In this document: one piece after another, positions 6,600 to 7,636 of the stretch | How the letters are laid out: each line of letters opens with the position of its first letter | Numbering within the stretch: the first letter of the stretch is position 1 | Source: Acidimicrobiaceae bacterium | GTDB lineage: Bacteria; Actinomycetota; Acidimicrobiia; Acidimicrobiales; Ilumatobacteraceae | Reading direction: 5' to 3' | NCBI GenBank assembly: GCA_947458565.1 | Contig: CANGZK010000054.1 | Span: 1-7,636 of the forward strand | DNA length: 7,636 nucleotides | Notes under the pieces: generated by a model | The model's input: only the letters and a program-made list of their open reading frames with translations | What the model was told of the DNA's origin: nothing | Database searches by the model: none | Program-made: the position numbers and the translations under genes

Positions 6600-6920
6600 A
6601 TGCCTTCTAATCCGTTCACCGATCCTCAGTGGGCATCTCGCACGGTTGATGCGATTGAGCGAATTGTTGCCTTTGTTCGCGATCGAACAACGCGTCCCGC
6701 AGTAGCGATTGTTCGGGCCCTTATTTTTGGAAGCATGGCAATTGTTGGCGCCATCTTCGTAGTGATTGTTCTTGTTATTGGCGGACTTCGCGCAATGCAT
6801 TCACTGCTCGACATTTGGTGGTCGCGCGACACCGCAGTATGGGCGTCTTATTTATTCATCGGTGGCGTGTTTTGTATTATTGGCATGCTGTTGATGCGCC
6901 GCCGCCATCCGCAAGACTAA
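6600..6920 (+). CDS. Small two-helix membrane protein, function unknown
   Basis: I do not recognise a characterised family for this 106-residue protein. It has a hydrophilic N-terminal segment of about 33 residues (with an amphipathic stretch VDAIERIVAFVRDR), a first membrane helix at about 38-61 and a second at about 79-99. A short loop (HSLLDIWWSRDT) lies between them, and a basic RRRHPQD tail follows. Positive charges before helix 1 and after helix 2 predict both ends in the cytoplasm. It starts 9 nt after the kinase stop and ends 27 nt before trxB, so it is probably part of the same transcription unit. In Mycobacterium this position is held by sigM, to which it has no resemblance. A holin-superfamily-III-like protein is a weak alternative. 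Membrane pattern, tight packing and an ATG next to the previous stop make it a credible real gene. Confidence 0.75.
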   Translation: MPSNPFTDPQWASRTVDAIERIVAFVRDRTTRPAVAIVRALIFGSMAIVGAIFVVIVLVIGGLRAMHSLLDIWWSRDTAVWASYLFIGGVFCIIGMLLMRRRHPQD

Positions 6921-6933
6921 ATTTCGACCAAAC

Positions 6934-6940
6934 AGAAAAG
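6934..6940 (+). promoter_or_regulatory. Likely ribosome-binding site of trxB
   Basis: AGAAAAG ends 7 nt before the trxB ATG at 6948 and is a purine-rich, weak Shine-Dalgarno-like match. It is one of the few such motifs in this window, the other being GGTGAG before the DUF6049 gene. Confidence 0.4.
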
Positions 6941-6947
6941 AATCCCC

Positions 6948-7636
6948 ATGACCACACCAGTACACAGCAAAGTCTTGATTATCGGATCAGGTCCAGCCGG
7001 ACTGACTGCCGCTATTTATGTTGCCCGCGCCAACCTGCAACCACTCGTTATTGAGGGTGAGCCTTCATCTACCTCTGATCAGCCGGGTGGTCAGTTGATG
7101 TTGACGACCGAAGTCGAAAACTTTCCTGGTTTTCCAGAAGGCATTATGGGACCCGAGTTAATGATGCGTTGTCGCGATCAGGCAATTCGATTTGGAACCG
7201 AATTCATTACCGAAAAAGTAACAAAAGTCGACTTTTCATCCAGACCATTTCGCGCATGGGTTCGCGATACCGAGTACACAGCCGATTCAGTTATTGTCAG
7301 CACTGGCGCACAGTCATTGATGTTGGGCCTCGAAGAAGAGAAGCGCTTAATCGGTCACGGTCTTTCAACCTGTGCGACGTGTGACGGGTTTTTCTTCCGC
7401 GGTCAAGAAATCGTTGTGGTTGGTGGCGGCGACTCGGCGCTCGAAGAGGCCCAGTTTCTCACCAAGTTTGCATCGAAGGTCACCATTGTTCATCGACGCG
7501 ACTCGCTCCGTGCGTCCAAAATCATGCAAGACCGTGCGTTCAAGAACGAGAAGATTTCATTTATCTGGAACAAACAAGTAACTCGCGTAATGGGTGACGA
7601 CAAAGTGAGCGGCATCGAAATGACTGACACCGTTAC
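6948..7636 (+). CDS. trxB: Thioredoxin reductase (3' end cut by window edge)
   Basis: The product is the FAD-dependent cytosolic enzyme that passes electrons from NADPH to thioredoxin. The window holds 229 complete codons, and the frame is open at the right edge. Visible motifs are the FAD-binding GSGPAG (residues 13-18), GGQLMLTTEVENFPGFPEGI, the redox-active C142-A-T-C145 followed by DGFFF, the NADPH-binding GGGDSALEEA (from G159), and HRRDSLRA (182-189), whose HRRxxxR pattern marks NADPH use. Between the EG of the FAD domain and GGQL there is a short insert (EPSSTSDQP) about six residues longer than in E. coli TrxB. It resembles trxB of Acidimicrobiia as I recall them (not searched). The C-terminal FAD-domain end and the usual downstream trxA lie outside the window. 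It is 27 nt after the small membrane protein gene, with a weak ribosome-binding site. Confidence 0.96.
   Translation, partial: MTTPVHSKVLIIGSGPAGLTAAIYVARANLQPLVIEGEPSSTSDQPGGQLMLTTEVENFPGFPEGIMGPELMMRCRDQAIRFGTEFITEKVTKVDFSSRPFRAWVRDTEYTADSVIVSTGAQSLMLGLEEEKRLIGHGLSTCATCDGFFFRGQEIVVVGGGDSALEEAQFLTKFASKVTIVHRRDSLRASKIMQDRAFKNEKISFIWNKQVTRVMGDDKVSGIEMTDTV

Noticed and set aside
6370..6705. Plus-strand open frame bridging the kinase end and the small membrane protein
   Set aside because: It overlaps two better-supported genes in another frame and has no recognisable motif or membrane pattern.

Overview
The window looks like chromosomal DNA from an actinobacterium, most likely one of the Acidimicrobiia (Ilumatobacter-like), although this placement is inferred by eye. 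The pointers are two actinobacteria-restricted families (DUF5318 and DUF6049), the gene order pcnA / DUF6049 protein / kinase with an extracellular domain / trxB, moderate GC, few Shine-Dalgarno sequences, and TANNNT boxes 6-12 nt before several start codons, as in actinobacterial leaderless genes. There are no mobile elements, RNA genes, CRISPR arrays or phage genes, and coding density is very high. No gene-free stretch exceeds 64 bp.

Layout. On the minus strand, positions 1-516 hold a DUF5318 zinc-ribbon-like protein that runs off the left edge, and 528-1979 hold the CCA tRNA nucleotidyltransferase gene pcnA. These two are 11 nt apart and probably co-transcribed. A 33-bp divergent gap (1980-2012) separates them from a plus-strand series: a secreted, membrane-anchored DUF6049 protein (2013-4004), a DegV/FakB-like fatty-acid-binding protein (4037-4870), a membrane Ser/Thr protein kinase with an extracellular lectin-like or F5/8C-like domain (4935-6590), a two-helix small membrane protein of unknown function (6600-6920), and thioredoxin reductase trxB (from 6948, cut by the right edge).

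How the genes relate. The set matches the mycobacterial block Rv3907c (pcnA) - Rv3908 (NUDIX) - Rv3909 (DUF6049) - Rv3910 (MurJ-pseudokinase-extracellular domain fusion) - sigM - trxB2, but it is rewired. The NUDIX gene, the MurJ flippase and sigM are absent from their expected positions. degV sits where murJ would be. The kinase part stands alone and keeps every catalytic residue that can be read. The DUF6049 protein and the kinase both place domains outside the membrane, so an envelope-sensing or peptidoglycan-control role is a reasonable inference.

The most interesting signals are this stand-alone, apparently active kinase at the MurJ-pseudokinase locus, a 15-bp near-perfect palindrome over the DUF6049 stop codon just upstream of a leaderless-type degV promoter, and the cluster of leaderless-type starts. 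Most of the block is known actinobacterial biology. No wholly new system is evident.
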